From positions 2,542,001 to 2,606,000 of the forward strand of contig NC_089564.1 of assembly GCF_040115645.1 (NCBI RefSeq): a stretch of 64,000 nt of DNA, written 5' to 3'. The position numbers and the translations under genes are program-made. Below, piece by piece: positions 23,871 through 35,096 of this stretch (position 1 is the first letter of the stretch; the number at the start of each line of letters is the position of its first letter). Source of the DNA: Euwallacea fornicatus (Eukaryota; Arthropoda; Insecta; Coleoptera; Curculionidae). Below the pieces are notes generated by a model that saw nothing but the letters and a program-made list of their open reading frames with translations, did not search any database and had not been told where the DNA came from.

Positions 23871-25154
23871 CCAGGTCTACCGGTATGAAATGAGCGCTAT
23901 TTCGTGAAAATAAAACGCCAATTTTAACAAGGAAAGAAAAAACATTAATTCAAAAATTGACCATTGCTTTCTACACATTTTGACCACTTTTCTGGCAATT
24001 TACGGATACCACGCCAATAGAAATGTGCCTCTTTGGCATCAAACCAATTAGACACCCAATTTTCTACTTCTTCGTAGGAATCGAAGTGCTGCTCAGCCAA
24101 TGCGTGTCCCATCGATGAAAACAAATGGTAGTCCGAAGGAGCCAAGTCTGGTGAATACGGCGGATGGGGCAGCCACTCCCAGCCAAGTGTTTTGATGGTA
24201 TCTTGAACCGGTGTTGTTTTGTGTGTAGGTGCGTTGTCATGGAGCAAAATTACCTTCCCACGTCTTCTGGCCCATTCTGATCGTTTTTCGATCAATGCAT
24301 TGTTTAAATTAATTAATTGTTGTCGGTAGCGAAGAGTATTAACGGTTTCACCGGGTTTTAAAAGGTCCTGGTGCACCACATCTTCTTGATCCCACCAAAC
24401 ACACAGCATTGCCTTCTTGCCGAATAGATCAGGTTTTGCAGTCGATATTGATGGTTGTCCCGAATCAACCAATGATTTTTTCCGTTTAGGATTTTGAAAA
24501 TCAATCCATTTTTCATCTCCAGTAACAATTCGATGCAAAACTGATTTTCTTTCGTGCCTTTGAAGCAAAATTTCACAGGTGTTTTTTCGGTTCTCCATCT
24601 GTCTTTCATTCAATTGATGCGGCACCCTTTTTCCACACTTTTGGATCTTTCCCATAGCTTTTAAACGATCAGAAATTGTTCGTTGTGCAACATTTAACAT
24701 TTCTGCCATTTGCTTTTGACTTAAAGTATCATCTTCATCCAATATTGATTGCACTTCGGCGTCTCCGAACTTTTTTTGGTGGTCTGCCACGTTCTTCATT
24801 TTGCACATCAAAATCGTTATTTCTGAATCGTTGAAGCCATCTTTTGCATGTTACTTCTGATAAAGCATAACCACCATATGCCTCGACAAGCATTCGATGC
24901 GACTCTGCAGCGCTTTTCTTCAAATGAAAGCAAAAAATTTATGCTTTCCGCAAATCATCATTTTGTGGTACAAAATCCGACATTTTTGGCACAATGAAAT
25001 AATATATTGTTATTTGTTCAATGACTTGTTTTATACTAAATAAGTTTGTCAGTTTGCATACCAACCAAGCAAACAAAAAAAAGGTTTGTTTACAACAAAT
25101 GCCCTATATCGAGACATTTATATCCTGACGCTCACTTCATACCGGTATACCTGG
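23871..25154 (-). mobile_element. near-intact mariner element (1284 bp)
   Basis: Terminal inverted repeats are CCAGGTCTACCGGTATGAAA at the left (from 23871) and, read inward from the right (25154), CCAGGTATACCGGTATGAAG. They continue with TGAGCG and are nearly identical over about 27 bp. TA flanks both ends (23869-23870, 25155-25156), the duplication typical of mariner. Length and repeat sequence resemble the mauritiana (Mos1-like) subfamily. The single gene runs leftward and has only two visible defects, so this is among the youngest insertions in the window. Confidence 0.93.
23945..24983 (-). pseudogene. mariner transposase, one nonsense and one +1 frameshift
   Basis: Start ATG at 24983-24981 (MSDFVPQNDDLRKA) and stop at 23945: the 1039 nt correspond to a 345-residue mariner transposase plus one extra base. 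A TAA occurs at codon 15, where a TTA Leu codon is the likely ancestor. An extra A in an A7 run (T7 at about 24771-24777 on the plus strand) shifts frame within GRPPKKF. Beyond these, everything is present: two helix-turn-helix regions (KKSAAESHRMLVEAYGGYAL; LSQKQMAEMLNVAQRTISDR), VTGDEKWI with the first Asp, LLHDNAPTH with the second, and HPPYSPDLAPSDYHLF with the third Asp at the proper 34-residue spacing. The C-terminal WSKCVESNGQFLN is typical. Confidence 0.93.
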
Positions 25155-25176
25155 TAGTCTATCAACTCGATAGCTG

Positions 25177-27032
25177 ATCCATGTAACCTGATTAACCGGA
25201 GTATCTCGAAAATTACGCCTCGAATTGAAAGGAAGTTGCAAATGAGAGTTCTTCGCCTCGAAAGGGTCCATGGAATGACACCAAACACGACTCCGCAACT
25301 CTTACCACCTAGGGGTGTGGCAGGGGTAACTTTGAAATCTTAAAACCAACCCTGTTTTTTTTATTACAAATTCGGATTCTGCGACGACGATTGCGAGCGG
25401 TTTGTCCGAAGCATGTTTCGATTCGCTACAAAAGGACACTGTAATAAGAAAAATATGTTTTATCCTGATTCCGGAAGGCAGTATCGTATCTTTTGTTTTT
25501 TTTTTTATTTCACCACGAGTGCATTGCCTGGTGATGTAAAAATTAACATGATTGTTGCATATGGGACATCTCTGTACTGTCAGGCTGCAGTCGAAACTAT
25601 AGGAATCGCTTCCCTAATAGAGAAACGCCATCCCTTTTCAGATTTCACCTGCGTTATTTTTTTTTAAGAAACTGGTTGCGTCACGCCTCCAAAAAACGTT
25701 GTGCAAAAATAGAAACTTATGAAAATTACGAAATCGCTGCTCTAGCAGCTGTGAATGTAAATCCACAACTAAGTACCAGAATATTATCGTCACATTCCAA
25801 AATATCGCGGGCAGGTGTGTTCAGAAATCCCCATAATTTTAGACATCGCCCCTACCATATTTCATTACCTCATTTGAACCAAAATAACTACGATCTTCGT
25901 ATACAATTTTGTGAATGGATCTCGCAAAAATTGAATGAAAATCAGTTTTTTAATATTTGTTTTCTTTACGGAAGAAGTCAGCTTCACAAATCATGGACAA
26001 GTAAATTTGAGAAATGTGCACTATTGGTATAGGGAAATCCTCATTGGACAGAAGTGGCTAATCAACGACCGTGGTCTGTAAACGTTTGATGTGAGATCCT
26101 TGGTCATAAAACAATTGGTCCATATTTCATCAACAGCTCATCGAATAGAATAAAGTATCAACACTTCTTGAATGAAGATTTGCCCTTATTATCGGAAGAC
26201 ATTAATTCGTCATTCGATGCTGTTTCAGCATGACGGTTGTCCAGTTCATTGGGTCTTAGCTTCCCGAGAAATGTTACATCGTGAATATCCCAATCGATGT
26301 ATTGGACGTGGTGGACCTATTCATTGGCCACCACAATCGCCCGATCTTTCTCCACTCGAGTTTTTCCTATGGGGCCATCTCAGAGAAAAAGCGTATCTAG
26401 CAGTACCCTCTACGTCCGACAACATGACAGACAGAATGAGGAACGTTTGTTTCTCAATTATTCCCGATGTTTTATTGACCACTCAGTGAAAACTACAGAT
26501 ACCGTTAACAAAAGATATTAATGAAAATAATGGACATTTCGAATATTTATTTCATTATTAATTTAATGTTTCATTTGTTGTGTTCATTGAAATACAAATT
26601 TAATTTAAAAGTTCATTTATAAACTATTATTAATAAGTGAAATCAAATTAGTTTTTCTGGCAGTTTTCTTTCTTTAAACTCTATCCGATGCACCAAAATG
26701 AGAATAAGTTTTCGTTCAAAAAACAAAAGTTAAGACACGTTCTCCCGGAACCAGAAAAAACATATTTTTCTGACTGCAGCGCCATCTGTCGCGAATCGAA
26801 AAAAAAAGTTCCAGACAAACCTCACGTAATTTTTGTTGTCGAGTCCGAATCTGCGATCAAAACGGGGGTTCCCATTTAATTTCAAAGTTACCTTCGACCC
26901 ATCCCCAGGTGGTAGAGTTGGAGAGCCATGTTCGGTGTCATTGAATGGGCCGCTTCGAGGCAAACAAATATGATTTGAAACTTTTTTCAATTTGATGCGT
27001 AATTTTCGAGATATTCTGATTGGTGACGTTAA
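25177..27032 (+). mobile_element. DDE transposon with about 200-bp terminal inverted repeats
   Basis: The arm at about 25185-25395 recurs inverted at about 26800-27030. Shared blocks: TATCTCGAAAATTACGC, AATTGAAA, ATGACACC(A/G)AACA, and GGTAACTTTGAAAT. A decayed DDE transposase lies between them, on the plus strand. Arms differ by many substitutions and small indels. The element starts only about 20 bp to the right of the mariner and lies in the same intron. Confidence 0.75.
25676..26489 (+). pseudogene. DDE transposase relic of the long-inverted-repeat element
   Basis: The HTH region NVNPQLSTRILSSHSKISRA and a linker (LNQNNYDLRIQFCEWISQKL) are readable in 25676-26032. After frame changes comes FTNHGQVNLRN-like sequence near 25980-26020. 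The second catalytic block is FQHDGCPVHW near 26225-26255, and the third is IGRGGPIHWPPQSPDLSPLE followed by FFLWGHLREK (about 26300-26390). Frameshifts near 25970, 26030 and 26170 break it. The motif order (HTH, D, D, SPDLxPLDFFLWG) matches a widespread insect DDE family related to Tc1/mariner. Confidence 0.8.
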
Positions 27033-27086
27033 ATATTATTACTGGAAGTATTTTTCCGCGACTAGTTCCCTGAATCGTCAATTTAT

Positions 27087-27353
27087 ACAGGGTGCCCGAT
27101 TTTAGAACTCAACCAAGAAGAATCGCGGGAACCATAAAATATCGGAGGTGGGTTATATTCGGGCAAAGTTGCCCAATTTTGAGTTCAAAAATATTTCGTC
27201 CAGAGTCGGTAACATAACTGGTAAGTCGGTAAAAGAGAAATTGTGGGGTTTATTATTTATTTTAAAGCACATTTAGTTAAATCTCTCTATTTTTTTATTA
27301 CCGCTAACCTACTATACTTGTTTGTACCAATGTTTCGGGAACGCCTTGTATAA
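27087..27353. mobile_element. candidate short element with TATACAGGGTG end
   Basis: The left end reads ATACAGGGTGCCCG at about 27089; the right end read inward is GTTATACAAGGCGTTCCCG (about 27353). I could not follow long arms, so this rests on ends only. Confidence 0.35.
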
Positions 27354-27538
27354 CTCGAGAATAAACATCATGTTCCATAATTCTGGATGAGGTAGGTACA
27401 CATATGGCACATGAAAGCGCCACCATATTTGGGTAGACACATAACATGACGTATGGAACATAGGCAGGTCGTACCATAATTGGGGGGGGAGGTCAAATAA
27501 TACTAGGCTGGCCTAATTTTTACTAGGCACCAACAAGT

Positions 27539-28373
27539 GTATAGAGGGCCAAAAGTCCCACATAAATTCGTTAAAAATTAAAAGTGTTTTTAGTGAAAAT
27601 GCTGGAACATGTCAAATTTGGTTTTTAGTTGTGCATTTTTTGACGTAATAAACATTGATACAGGGTTATAAACGCGCTTTTCATTTTTTTCTTATGGAAC
27701 CCCTTGTATATTATGACGTTTTCAAGTTCGTTGAAAAATTCTGAACATATTTTATGCAACGTACGCATGTCAAAATTCAAGAGTTATTGAAATATTTGCG
27801 CAATATGGCAATTAGAGTGACCCGCTAGATCGCCTGATCTCACCGGTATGGACTTTTTTATGGGGTTATCTGAAACGTGGGGGTTATTTAAATAAGTTCG
27901 ACAATATAGAAACTGAACAAATACCTCCCTCTAATAATAAGAAACGTTCTCCAGAAATTTGCGTTGCGGTTTGCTCACTGTTAGGAAGTCGATGAGGCAC
28001 AGCTCTAACTTTTAATGCAATGGATTATAGTAGTTTATATTGTTATCTTTTAAATATTAATAATTCTATAGTAATTTTTACTTTTTGACATATATATTTT
28101 TCGAAAACTATTAAAAATAGATATGGGTATGTTATATGAAATATGTTCAGAATTTTTCACAGGACTCAAAAACTTCATAATATACATGGGATTCTACAAG
28201 AAGAAAATTAAAAAGTACATTTATCTACTTTATAAGTAACCCTGTATGCATGTCTGTTAAGTCAAAAAATGCACAGTTACTAATAATAATATTTGCGATG
28301 TTTGAGCACTTTCATAAAAAACATTTCTTTGAATTTTTAACGATTTTATGTGGAACTTTTGTTGCTCTCAGTA
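27539..28373 (+). mobile_element. internally deleted DDE element with about 220-bp inverted repeats
   Basis: The left arm (27539-27765) and right arm (about 28130-28373) are inverted copies. They share CCACATAAA, TCGTTAAAAATT, GTGCATTTTTTGAC, ATACAGGGTTA, TGTATATTATGA and GAAAAATTCTGAACATATTT. The core keeps only a scrap of transposase on the plus strand, PARSPDLTGMDFFMG followed in another frame by LWGYLKRGGYLNKF (about 27815-27900). ATACAGGG lies inside the arm rather than at its tip here. Confidence 0.75.
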
Positions 28374-29286
28374 TAATAAAAGACTTATACAACGCCATAT
28401 TCAAAATGGCAAAAGAGTATGGTCCATAGCAACCGACAATCCCATATTTGGGAGCAAACGAAGGGAGATGATAGGGAAGAAAGAGGAGGCAGCTTCGAAC
28501 TCGCCTCTATAAGGTCACAGTAGTGGAGGTCTCCCAGATGTATGTCCCTATATTTCGTTTATTTATTGACCTTCAAGTTGTTTAATAGTTTTCTCCTAAC
28601 CGACTCTGCATCTCCTGCTATTTTTAAGATCGTGGGCTTAATTACACAGAGTGACTCAGAGTTCAATTGACAAAAGCTTGGAACAGGTTAACTTACTTAA
28701 TTAAGAGTCTAAAAATATTTAGTTTTCACGTCCCAGTATGTTAATATTCAATAACGTAGAACAAATAGATGCACCTAGGGTTCAAAAGAGCATGACAACC
28801 GAAAAAACGTCACTCTGGAAATTTATACAATTATTTAAGATCCCTAGCTATAGAAACTTTAAGGGTTAACCGACATTAAAAATTTTATTTAGTGAAGGTG
28901 CATGGTGCCTCATAGAGAGGTTTACAAAAGTCACTATGAGGTTGAAAGTCTAATTTGGAATCATGCTACAGCTCTATTACATGAAATCATTGCTTCCAGA
29001 AGTTCTGGGCAGTCATCGTAGGAAAAATGATTTCGGACAGTCCAGCGGATAACTTGCCAATATTAGTTGGTACCGATGAATATCGCAGTCTTATAATTTG
29101 AAATAACGAGAAGATGAAAAGGGGAAGATGACTTTTAAGAACTTCAATAGCTCGTAAATACATGATGGAAAGCGTCTTAAGGTATCTCCATTCTCTTAAA
29201 TTATACGTTTAGTTTTCTTCTTTGTATCTCAAACCTCTTACCATGCGTTCAAAACATCGACGTCTGACTTTGAGAAGGGTAAGCCA

Positions 29287-30006
29287 TATACAGAGTGTTT
29301 AAAAAAGACACGGCAATATTTAAGTGAGTGATTGCTGAGGTTGTTTTATAAAAAAAGTTCCTCTAAACATAGATCCGGAAATAGATTTTTTCCGAGATAT
29401 AGGGTGTAATTTTTTTCTTAAATAACAGGTTTTGAAAAATAATTTTGACCAATTGTTTTAAACTTTTTAAAAAATCATCAAAGCACCAAATAGTTTTAGG
29501 GAATAAGGGAATACACTTTTGAATTTTTTGAAAACATTTTTGTATGATAAATGGGCATGCAATAAAATAATTTTCATTTTTCTCTCGTAGACGAAACAAG
29601 ATACGACGAAAATTAAAGAGATAAAAAAGCTGTATTTTTAGTTGGTCGATAGCAAAAAAATATTAAAATTTAATTAAAGGCAGTGGCATACATTATTTTG
29701 TCAATAAATTTGGTTAAAGTGTCCCACCCCCCGATGCTATTGGACTTAATAATGTTAATCTAGTTTGCACCAAATCAGCCCGTTATTACTATGAACAGCG
29801 CTACCAAATAAAACAAAATCAGTCAAAAGATCTTTGAGTTATTGTTCAAAAACCATTATTTGAACAAAAAACATTAACACCCTGTATCTTGAAAATAATA
29901 CATTTACGGGCCTATATTTTTTAGATTTTTTTTCATAAAATGACCTAAGAAGTCACCCCCTTAAATAATGCCCCCTTTAATAATGCTTTTTTAAACACTC
30001 TCTATA
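29287..30006. mobile_element. foldback element, arms about 150-200 bp
   Basis: The left end TATACAGAGTGTTTAAAAAA (29287) matches, inverted, the right end around TTTTTTAAACACTCTCTATA (ending about 30006). Further inside, TATAGGGTGT on the left corresponds to ATACAGGGTGT on the right arm read inward. No transposase was recognised. It lies in the PY-gene intron. Confidence 0.65.
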
Positions 30007-31036
30007 AGACATTTTTAATTCATCTATTTACTGTTTTTTTTTATCATTTCATAATTCGTCTTATTGCCTGATTTGAAGAAAAAATTCATGTAAATGTTTT
30101 GTCGGATTTACAGTCTTATTGATTCAAGTCCACCTCGTTCTGCATAAGTTTAATTATACTAAATTTCAATACAAGTTCTATTAAAATTAGGTATGCTTCT
30201 CATAGCTTTAGGAATCTCTTCTTTAGAAAGATAAATTTTCGTAGAATCCTTATTTAAAGTATTGCCCTTAGTACATTAATCTTTTATGGGTATCGCCCTT
30301 CCGTAAATTGCGAATATCCTCATTCTTTCATTGGGAAGGCTGAAGAGCAATTTTACAAAACGATACTAGAGATATGTTTTTCGTTGGAAAAAAAGTAAAT
30401 AAAGACTTTTTGTTACAACACTAACACCAAGGGTTTAACACTGAGGTTCAGTTTGAAGGAAAATATGTAAACTTCTTCGACCCGACCCATTTACGATTAG
30501 TTTCTAAGGAGCAAAGTACATTCCTTTTCTGAATAAACCATAGCACAATAAACGAAGAATTACGAAACTGAATCGATATGTTTACAAAGGGAATTTGGAA
30601 TCATAATACTTCGAATCATCATGAATTATTAGGTATCTTAATCGCAATAACCGTCTTAAATGTAGTACTAAACATGGGCTTATAAACACAATGAGCATGA
30701 AAATTGCCACCTTAAGGCAAGACTGAGTATAAAGCAGCTCATTTTAGACTCGTTAATTCATTGTTATTTTTTGGTCATTATGTTGCACAATATTTAGACA
30801 CGCCAGCCTGTATGCAAATTTTTGCTTCAATTTGCAGTGTGATAATAGTAATTTTCGTGCCAAGGGCGTAAATCTCAATTGTTACGCCCGCAACTGGAAG
30901 TCGAAACGAGCAGAAATAATGTGACAGAAATTATACTTTAACCTCGAACGTACCGACAGGACGTTTTTGACTCGCGTACAAGATATTCAATAAAATAATA
31001 TAAACTTTAAATAAAAATGAAAATTTTTTTACTTAC

Positions 31037-31187
31037 ACTTTGTGTGGCTTCTACAGTGTAAATTTGCAAAGACAGTCCTGGATCTCTCCAAATCATGGAG
31101 GACAGGCTCGGGCTGGCCTTCCTATTTGTTTTATGACAGCAGTAGCAGAGGATGAATATTGCTAGGATGATTCCACTCAGCATGGCC
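31037..31187 (-). CDS. PY-motif membrane protein, transmembrane exon
   Basis: Internal exon of 151 nt. The 3' splice site CTTTTAG precedes 31187 and the 5' splice site GTAAGT begins at 31036. It enters with one base completing a split Gly codon and leaves in phase 0, fitting the exons on both sides. It encodes a single hydrophobic segment (AMLSGIILAIFILCYCC), then HKTNRK. The positive charge after the segment predicts N-terminus outside and C-terminus in the cytosol. The Cys pair at the membrane edge could be acylated. The rest (SPSLSSMIWRDPGLSLQIYT) is unrecognised. Confidence 0.8.
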
Positions 31188-31536
31188 CTAAAAGTTGGGA
31201 ACTAATAACACCTTTCGCAAAAAAACAAAGACAATTCTAAATATTACGTTTGCATCTGTAGTGAAACCACTTAAATTCGTTGAAAAAATGAAAAGATCGC
31301 AGGAATGCAAAATGGGCCTTACTACTTTGAACTTCTGACCTAAGCTTTCTTTCAGTTGAGCTGCAAAAGCAAATTTGGAGCACAAAGTGAACTTCGTATA
31401 TGCATAATAGCACAAAATTGTATCCAGGCCTGTTGGGTTGGTGTTTCGGATAAGTGAAAATGATATTTTGTCTCGGAAAGGTCAGAACATTATCCAGCTT
31501 TATTGAATCAACATTACAAGTCTGTGTCCAACTTAC

Positions 31537-31668
31537 CCTCCCAAAATAATATTTACCCCATGCACCGGGGCGGGGGGAGACCCGGGTGGGGGGTTCATGT
31601 GAGTTTGATTTAAATTGTCCTCATTGCTTCGGGATGATATTGCGAACTTCTTCATGTAGATCTTACAC
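31537..31668 (-). CDS. PY-motif membrane protein, upstream exon
   Basis: 132 nt, between a 3' splice site (AATTTTAG) before 31668 and GTAAGT at 31536-31531. It starts with one base of a split codon and ends after two bases of a Gly codon, which the exon at 31187 completes. It encodes CKIYMKKFAISSRSNEDNLN, then QTHMNPPPGSPPAPVHGVNI and ILG. It contains an N-Q-T glycosylation site and a Pro-rich stretch, both plausible outside the cell. The Met at 31655 could be the start, but the incoming phase means an upstream coding exon (perhaps a signal peptide) is equally possible; I could not find it. Confidence 0.7.
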
Positions 31669-32024
31669 CTAAAATTAAATAGAAGTGACCGTTTGAAACA
31701 CTGAAATGTACGATTATGTAAAAAGGTTCTATTGATTGCATGTAATATAGAGGAACTCATCAAGAATCGTGGGCGAACTTTCAATAACCCTAAGTGGCAA
31801 TTTAATCCTCATCACACTATTCCTATTTTGTTGCTATCGTAAGGATCGATTCTATATTAAAATCGATTAAATGTTAATGTATTTGAGCGTATAAAACGTG
31901 GAACAATAACCATATAGGATGAACACATTCGGACATACGAAAGGTTGAAAAGCAATATGAAATATTGATTGAGGCGCTAGTATAATTTGCTTTTTATTAG
32001 ACCCTTTCGACGAAATCCCATATA

Positions 32025-33655
32025 CAGTGGTGGCCATAGAAATAGGACCACTGCTGATTCGATTTTAAATATGGAAAAAAGTTTATTGAAAGTTATTCTA
32101 TCTCGTTCGAAATAAGGTCCTAAATTTCTACAAGGTTGGTAATTATTTGTGTCAATAGAAACCAGGGGAATTACCTTATGCTAGAATTGTATTTCCCCTG
32201 TTTCGTTTAGACAGGCAAAACTAAGGTGGTCATAATAATAGGACCAGTGTATTAAAAGCTCGTTATTTTTTTAATAACTTTCATAATTCCTCATTCATTA
32301 GAATAGCAATTGAAAGGTAAGTCTAATAATTATTTCGAAGCATTTTGATTGATTTTAATAATTAATATACAAACAGATGGGGCGTAAAAGCCACTGTTCT
32401 TTAACTGAAAGAATTAAAATACAAACACTTAGAGATAAGGGCAATTCCCTTCGTCAAATTTCTCAAAAACTAGGAAGATCGAAAACGTTAATAATAAATG
32501 CCCCCAAGCACGAAGAACAACAAGGAAATCGTGGTCATAAGAGGTTTACAACCATTTTGACCGACCGCCGAATAAAGCGAGAATTCTAAAAAAAAACTTT
32601 TTTAAGTTCCAAAAAGCTTCAAAAGGACCTAAAATTGGAAATAAGTTCCAGAACTATCCGAAGATGATTGCAAGAAGCTCATTTACATGGCCGAGTGGCT
32701 CGAAAGGTACCGTTGTTATAAAAAATAAACAAATTAAAAAGCATAAAATGTGCGAAAAATCATCTTCGCTTTGAAAATGAAGATGATAACATAAAATTGT
32801 GGAAAAATATTCTTTTTTCGGATGAAACAAAAATTAATTTGTTCGGTTCGGATGGTCGACGGTACGTGAGGCGGCCACCAAAAGAGGAATTGCTTCCAAA
32901 ACATACTCTAAAAACCCTTAAACATGGAGGTGGTAATATAAAATTGTGCTTCTCTTGGTTCGGCGTTGGTCCTATTTATTGGATAAAAGGAATCCTGAAC
33001 CAAGAGGAATACCTTAAAATAACGAAAAATGTTATGCTGCCATATGCTTCGGAAGAAATGCCATTAATTTGGAAATATCAAGAAGATAATGATCCGAAAC
33101 ATACGGCTAGGCGAGTGAAACAATTTTTTCAAAATGAAGCAATTTGTGTTGTGCCATGGCCTTCACAATCGCCGGATCTGAATCCCATCGAAAATCTTTG
33201 GGTACACCTTAAGGCTGCTGTGAAGGGTCATCAGGTCAAAAATAAAGAAAAACTGTGGTCCATAGTCCAACGGGAATGGGAAGCCATTCCTGTTGAGCTC
33301 TGCCAGCGTTTAATAAGATCAATGCCTAAAAGATTAAAGGCAGTGATTGCCCAAAAGGGAGAAGCAACCAAATATTGATCGTTAGGCCATATTCAATTGC
33401 TATTTTCGTTTTTTTTCCTTTTTTTTTTTTTTGATAATGTTTTACCGGTCCCATTTTTATGACCACATATTTATTTTGTTTTTATTGTTTCATTGAAGAT
33501 TTTTATTTATTTTTCGTTAAATTATATTTTGGTATATTTTTTTCTTTATTATTAAAATGTATTCTAGTTTTTTTTGTTCAAATTTTTTATCTCTTTACTG
33601 ATAAAAATAAAAAAATGAAATTTTTGAAGTGGTCCTATTTCTATGGCCACCACTG
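32025..33655 (+). mobile_element. complete Tc1-like element with IR/DR ends (1631 bp)
   Basis: Terminal inverted repeats CAGTGGTGGCCATAGAAATA (from 32025) and the exact complement ending at 33655, flanked by TATA on both sides (TA duplication). About 200 bp inside each end is a second, related copy: GGTGGTCATAATAATAGGAC near 32225 and, inverted, around GTCCCATTTTTATGACCAC near 33449-33468. Two transposase-binding-type direct repeats per end is the IR/DR arrangement known from Sleeping Beauty and Minos-like Tc1 elements. One broken transposase gene is inside. Confidence 0.93.
32377..33378 (+). pseudogene. Tc1-like DD34E transposase, broken by stops and frameshifts
   Basis: Start MGRKSHCSLTERIKIQTLRD at 32377 begins the paired-like DNA-binding domain (first HTH with SLRQISQKLGRSKTLI). 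The first piece ends at 32589. In another frame the reading continues (SSKKLQKDLKLEISSRTIRR, stop, LQEAHLHGRVARKVPLL, stop). It then joins the long open part at 32797-33378. Catalytic residues are present: ILFSDETKINLFGSDGRRYV (first Asp), QEDNDPKHTAR (second Asp), QSPDLNPIENLW (Glu). The C-terminus is complete (KAVIAQKGEATKY, stop 33378). Two stops and at least one frameshift in the middle inactivate it; the catalytic half looks intact. Confidence 0.92.
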
Positions 33656-33659
33656 TATA

Positions 33660-35096
33660 TGATTTTTATCTTCAAAGACTATTTGGTCTTTCTGCTTTTG
33701 TGATAAGAACGTTTACAACTATACATAAATAATCATTCATAAACTGCAAAAAAAAGAAGAGAAGAAAATGCATTTGGAAATGCTCGAATAAAGTGGTTGA
33801 AGGAAAAAAGAAGGAGGATTGCGCTCCTTATCTCACAAAAAGGGTTTAGAATGGTCCAGTTGTGATTATTGTTTTTCCATCTGCCTAAAGTCGCAGTCTT
33901 TTAGTCATTTTTGTCATATATGTGTCTTCGTATAGTATTTAGTTGGGTTCCTCATCTTTGTAATTAGTCTTAGAGTAATCTGTTCTATTATTAGTTTTTT
34001 CATTACATTTGCCTTCAGTATCTGCCCCAAAGACTGTCAATAATCTGCAGATGAACTTCCATATTCTCGTTGCAGTTGTTGTACCGATTCTTGTACCTCT
34101 ATGCGTCAGCAATAAAAAATGTTTTATCCGTTTAGTAATTTTTATTCTTATATTTCGAACGTATTCATAATGGTGAATTTCGGTATTTCGTCGATCATTA
34201 TTCTTAAGAATTTTACGTCTTTTTTCATTTAATTCTGTCACCGTTTGCTATCAACGTTGGGGATACTGATTTAATTTGATGATTTGAATGTAGAAGTTCT
34301 TGGTGAATTTGGTGTCAGTGAAGTTCCTAATATAAATAAACAAACGCTAATTTCAAAATTTTAAAGATTTCGATTTAGCTCATTTCCTCTTCTTGTTTCG
34401 TCCTAAAATTAGTTTTCCATTCTCCGAGGAAGATAAAGTAGTGAAAGCGACTTTCACACCTTTCATCCCTTTACACAGAAGTACTTATTTCTATGATCCC
34501 AACATTTAAATGATCGATTCTGAAGTGCACTTATTATGACCAGACCTTAACCTTTTTATGCACTATTTTATTCTATGAACTCGCTTTTTTTGTTTAATTA
34601 GCTTCGCTAATTGTTTATTGAAAAATTCAAATAGATTTTTTGGCAAAATTTTGCACTTTCCCTTTTTCAATTTTGGAATGGACACTTTTATAAACTCGTC
34701 AGATATTTGTCGATTTATTTAACAATAACATAAATGTCTGTGCATCTGATGCATCCATGGAAATTCGATAAAATGTCTACGTTTCATGCTAGTTTTAATT
34801 AGTTACAAGAGAAACATACTACTTTTCACAATAATAATTTTTCAGGACTAAACAGAATCGCCATTTTTTTAACTATGAACCAGGTCATTTTGATTTTGAA
34901 CATAATCCGATTTAATTTGCATTTAAGGCATTGAAATAATAAATTTTATAGTTATCACCGTCAGTGCGATAATTGTTCTTTGAATAAGGTACATTTTTTA
35001 TTACGCTGCGAAACTGTGCTAAACAAAAGCAAAATAGTATAGAATTTATTTACCCATTCTGCAAAATACTACAACTACAAGCACCACATTATAGGT
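33660..35096. other. no gene recognised
   Basis: A 100-codon minus-strand frame (34241-33939) rich in Lys, Arg and Asn has no recognised motif. Nothing else supported. Confidence 0.4.

Larger units (their letters stand above)
22673..31036 (-). other. intron of the PY-motif gene (8.4 kb), transposon-filled
   Basis: Bounded by GTAAGT (31036-31031) and TTTTTCAG (ending 22673). It holds a near-intact mariner, one DDE element with long inverted repeats, a second reduced member and a foldback, all annotated separately. 22690-23870, 28380-29280 and 30010-31030 show nothing I can assign. Confidence 0.75.

Noticed and set aside
24358..24609. 83-codon minus-strand frame in the mariner
   Set aside because: Overlaps the mariner transposase in another frame; the transposase frame carries all catalytic motifs.
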